Positions 5,958 through 8,527 of a stretch of 8,527 nucleotides of DNA are shown here, piece by piece. Source of the DNA: Candidatus Dormiibacterota bacterium (GTDB lineage: Bacteria > Chloroflexota > Dormibacteria > Aeolococcales > Aeolococcaceae); NCBI GenBank assembly GCA_955651875.1, contig CATPAP010000085.1, positions 1 to 8,527 on the forward strand, read 5' to 3'. The notes beneath the pieces are model-generated. The model saw only the letters and a list, made by a program, of their open reading frames with translations, had not been told where the DNA came from and did not search any database. The first letter of the stretch is position 1; every line of letters begins with the position of its first letter. Both the position numbers and the translations under genes were made by a program.

Positions 5958-7385
5958 ATGCGCCTCTGGCCCGACAGCAACCGGCTGCGTGCGCTCGCGC
6001 TAGCGGCGATCGGGCTCATCGCGATCGCCACCGTGGCGGGTCACCTGCCGTTCCTTGGAACGAGCGAGATGGACTGGGACGAAGGCGTGTACTGGCTCTC
6101 GATGCAATCGATGCAGACCGGTCACAGCTTGTTCACGTCGGTGTACAGCTCCCAGCCACCTGCCTTCCTGCTCTTCACCGAGCCGCCGTGGGCGCTTCTT
6201 GGCGCAGGCATCGCCGCCGCGCGCGCCGTCATGCTCGCATGGGGTGCAGCTGCGGTCGTGGCGGGAGGCGTGATCGGCTGGCGGTTCGGCGGCCGGGTGG
6301 CCGCCGTAGCGGCCGCCGTGACCCTCGCGGTCGATCCGAGCATGGTGCGGCAGTCGCTGGTCCTCCAGGCCGACGGCCCGGCGACGGCATTGGGGTTGAT
6401 CGCCGTCGCCCTCGCCGCGGTTGCGGTCACCGGCAACAACCGGCGATGGAGCACGCTGGCGGCTGGCGTGGCGGGTGCGGCGCTGGTGGTCGGCTTCCTC
6501 ACCAAGTTCCTCGACATCGCCGCCATCCCACCCATGCTGGCAGCGCTCGCGAGCCGCAGAGAATGGCGTCGGCTTGTGTTCGCGGCGATCGCTGGCGGGC
6601 TGATCGCCGCTGCGGCGATCCTCCTGCCACTCCATGACAGCTGGCAAGCGATGTGGAACGAGACGGTGGGGCTTCACCTCGACGCACGATCGTTGTCCTC
6701 AGGCATCAGCCTCGGGAGCGCTCTGAGCCTCAACTGGCAGCTCGAGGTCCTCGCGGCCGCGGGGGCTGTGATCGGCTGGCGACGTCATCCCCGGCTCGTG
6801 GTCACAGGAGTGGTCTGGGTCGTCGGAGCCGCGGCTGCGATGGCGATCACCCATCCGCTCTGGCCCCACCACGCGGTGGCGGTGTCGCCAGGGTTGGCGC
6901 TGATGTGTGCGGCGGGTGTCTCCTCGATCTTCAACTGGCTGGCCCGCCTCGGAGGACGCCGGTCGGGCGTTGTGGCAACCGTTTTCGCCGTCGCTCTGTC
7001 GGCGGCCGGTGCACTCTCGCTCGCGTCTGGCATTCGTGGTCTGCAACCGATGAGTGGCCTGGGCGCCGTCGCCAACACTCTCGCAGAGGCGACGTCCCCA
7101 CTCGCGCAGATCTTGGGTGACGAACAGTACGCGCAGGCCCTGGCGCACCGCGCCGCGCCACCGAACTTCGTTGACACCTCCAACACCCGACTGTATGCCG
7201 AGCGAGGCGTCCTGCAGCAGCTGGAGGCGACAGCCGACGGCTCGCCGCCGGTGTGCGCGGTGCTCTTCTCGAGTGGGCGTTTCACCCATCTGCCGGGCTT
7301 TGCCACGTGGGTGGCGAATCGCTATCCGGTCAGGCTGAGCCTGGAGGACTCGGGGTACCTGTACATCGTGCCCGGGTGTCGATGA
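5958..7385 (+). CDS. GT-C membrane glycosyltransferase (GT39/ArnT-like)
   Basis: This 475-residue polytopic membrane protein probably transfers a sugar from a polyprenyl-phosphate donor to an acceptor outside the membrane. A first hydrophobic segment (about residues 10-33) precedes the outer loop with Asp41-Glu42 in MDWDEGVYW, the position of the catalytic acidic pair in the family. SSQPPAFLLF follows near residue 63, a typical GT39 feature. About nine to ten more hydrophobic segments run to near residue 365. The C-terminal 110 residues are soluble (ILGDEQYAQALAHRAAPP, FVDTSNTRLYAERGVL), resembling the terminal domain of bacterial family members. ATG 5958 was chosen because the open frame upstream to 5808 overlaps the preceding gene and has no membrane or family features. 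The stop overlaps the next start as ATGA, so the two genes are probably translationally coupled. Donor and acceptor are unknown. Confidence 0.85.
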   Translation: MRLWPDSNRLRALALAAIGLIAIATVAGHLPFLGTSEMDWDEGVYWLSMQSMQTGHSLFTSVYSSQPPAFLLFTEPPWALLGAGIAAARAVMLAWGAAAVVAGGVIGWRFGGRVAAVAAAVTLAVDPSMVRQSLVLQADGPATALGLIAVALAAVAVTGNNRRWSTLAAGVAGAALVVGFLTKFLDIAAIPPMLAALASRREWRRLVFAAIAGGLIAAAAILLPLHDSWQAMWNETVGLHLDARSLSSGISLGSALSLNWQLEVLAAAGAVIGWRRHPRLVVTGVVWVVGAAAAMAITHPLWPHHAVAVSPGLALMCAAGVSSIFNWLARLGGRRSGVVATVFAVALSAAGALSLASGIRGLQPMSGLGAVANTLAEATSPLAQILGDEQYAQALAHRAAPPNFVDTSNTRLYAERGVLQQLEATADGSPPVCAVLFSSGRFTHLPGFATWVANRYPVRLSLEDSGYLYIVPGCR

Positions 7386-8527
7386 TCGTCACTCCCCGGC
7401 CATGCGATGAAGGTCGATTCAGTGGCCATGGCCCGCTGGCGGTTGTGCTCATCGTCGGAGTGGCCGCGCGCGCCATCCTCATCCCGATCACCCATGGTCC
7501 GGATTTCACGGTCTGGGATCTCGCATCGCGTGCGACGCTCAACGGCGTCAACATCTACGCGCATCACCCAGGGTACGGGGGCGGCCCCTACGCGTACTTC
7601 CCTCTCTTCCTGTACCTCGAGCTCCCCATGCAATGGCTCGCCCTCCACACTGGTGTGTCATTCACGATCCTCGGCAAGCTGCCCATCACCGCAGCGGATC
7701 TTCTGACCACCGCGCTGATGGTGCGCGAGCTGAGACGTCACGGCGGGAGTCGCCGCGCGGAGGCGGTCGCAGCGGGGTTCTTCTTCCTCAATCCCCTCGT
7801 CGTCTACAACGGCGCCTTCTACGGCCGCTTCGACAGCGTCTGCGTGGCCCTGCTGCTGCTTGCCTTCAGCGCCTACCGTGCCGGCCGGCCGGTGGGTTGG
7901 CGTTTCTCCTTGACATATGCACTCGCGGTTGCCATGAAGACGTTTCCACTCTTCGTTCTGCCGTGGCTGCTTCGGCGAGGTCGGGCCACCGCGGCGCGCG
8001 TCACTGTGGCATGCGGCGTCGTCCTACTTGGAGTCGCCGCGCCGTACCTGATCACAAGCCCGAGAGCCTTCGCGACGGACCTCCTCTACAGCGCCGACAA
8101 GCTGTCAGGCGGTCTCTCCTGGCAGGTGATCCTGCACGGCCTGCCCACCACGGTACAGCTCGACATCGCTGACGCCATGCTCGGTGCCTTTCTGGTCGGG
8201 GCGATGGCTCTCGCGTTCGTCGAGGACTACACAGTGTGTGCTGCCGCCACCATGCTGCTCTTCCTCCTCCTCAGCAAGCTGGTCATCGAGCAATATCTGA
8301 TCTGGCCACTTCCATTCGTGATATTGCTGGCGGTGGGCAGACAGTCACGCGCCTCATGGTTGCTGGTGGTTGAATTGACCGTGGCAGGAATGCTCGTCAA
8401 CGCGTATATCCATCCGTTCGGGATACAACCCACGGCGATCAACATCGTGTTCGCCATCGCCGTTTCAGCGACCTTGATCCGGATGCTGGGGACGGAGGCG
8501 CGCAGAAGTGCCAGCACACCTCTGGAC
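7382..8527 (+). CDS. GT-C membrane glycosyltransferase, GT87/PIG-M-like (partial, C-terminus off window)
   Basis: The reading frame is open from ATG 7382 to the right edge, giving 382 residues and no stop. It starts within the stop of the previous gene (ATGA). A first membrane segment at about residues 18-37 is followed by a loop with Asp41 and Asp46 (HGPDFTVWD), the likely catalytic region. GGGPYAYFPLFLYLELP leads into the next segment. FFFLNPLVVYNGAFYGRFDS resembles the conserved NP...GQFD stretch of polyprenol-phosphate-mannose-dependent transferases. Several later hydrophobic segments follow (for example near residues 160-185, 200-220, 255-275 and 290-320). These features support a GT-C fold enzyme acting on a lipid-linked sugar at the membrane. 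The exact family is less sure than the fold. It probably works in the same envelope-glycan pathway as its coupled neighbour. Confidence 0.8.
   Translation, partial: MIVTPRPCDEGRFSGHGPLAVVLIVGVAARAILIPITHGPDFTVWDLASRATLNGVNIYAHHPGYGGGPYAYFPLFLYLELPMQWLALHTGVSFTILGKLPITAADLLTTALMVRELRRHGGSRRAEAVAAGFFFLNPLVVYNGAFYGRFDSVCVALLLLAFSAYRAGRPVGWRFSLTYALAVAMKTFPLFVLPWLLRRGRATAARVTVACGVVLLGVAAPYLITSPRAFATDLLYSADKLSGGLSWQVILHGLPTTVQLDIADAMLGAFLVGAMALAFVEDYTVCAAATMLLFLLLSKLVIEQYLIWPLPFVILLAVGRQSRASWLLVVELTVAGMLVNAYIHPFGIQPTAINIVFAIAVSATLIRMLGTEARRSASTPLD

Overview
This is a GC-rich bacterial window carrying nine genes. Codon third positions are mostly G or C, GTG starts are common, several genes carry TANNNT -10 boxes right at the start codon, and the MutY is short and lacks a NUDIX domain. 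Together these suggest an actinobacterial or Chloroflexota/Dormibacterota-like lineage. This is inference; no rRNA or lineage marker is present.

The layout is two divergent arms around a 104-base gap (3064-3167). The left arm reads leftward. It holds a short-form isocitrate dehydrogenase (1963-3063), a YihY/BrkB-family membrane protein (1028-1951), and a GAF-EAL cyclic-di-GMP phosphodiesterase-like protein that runs off the left edge (1-940). The gaps are 11 bases and then 21-87 bases depending on the EAL start, so this looks like one transcription unit, possibly with an internal promoter.

The right arm reads rightward. It holds a MutY adenine glycosylase (3168-4016), a formyltransferase-fold protein of unknown substrate (4026-5006), a stand-alone response-regulator receiver (5016-5459), and a small protein that looks like a degenerate GGDEF domain (5474-5884). 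These are followed by two multi-span GT-C-type glycosyltransferases, 5958-7385 and 7382 to beyond the right edge. The glycosyltransferase pair overlaps by ATGA. The last gene and the EAL gene are both cut by the window edges, so they have no stop codon here.

How the genes fit together is only partly clear. The dehydrogenase is core metabolism and MutY is DNA repair. The receiver and GGDEF-like pair, with the EAL protein on the other arm, suggests local cyclic-di-GMP-style signalling, but no histidine kinase or intact diguanylate cyclase is visible. The glycosyltransferases point to cell-envelope glycan assembly. The formyltransferase could act on an amino sugar for that envelope, but nothing in the window proves it.

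The most notable points are four TANNNT motifs just upstream of start codons, two of which use the previous gene's TAG stop as their first three bases; the GGDEF-like domain that has lost its signature; a short isocitrate dehydrogenase with NADP-type Lys-Tyr residues; and a MutY iron-sulfur loop one residue shorter than the usual spacing. No RNA gene, CRISPR array, insertion sequence or convincing intrinsic terminator was seen.
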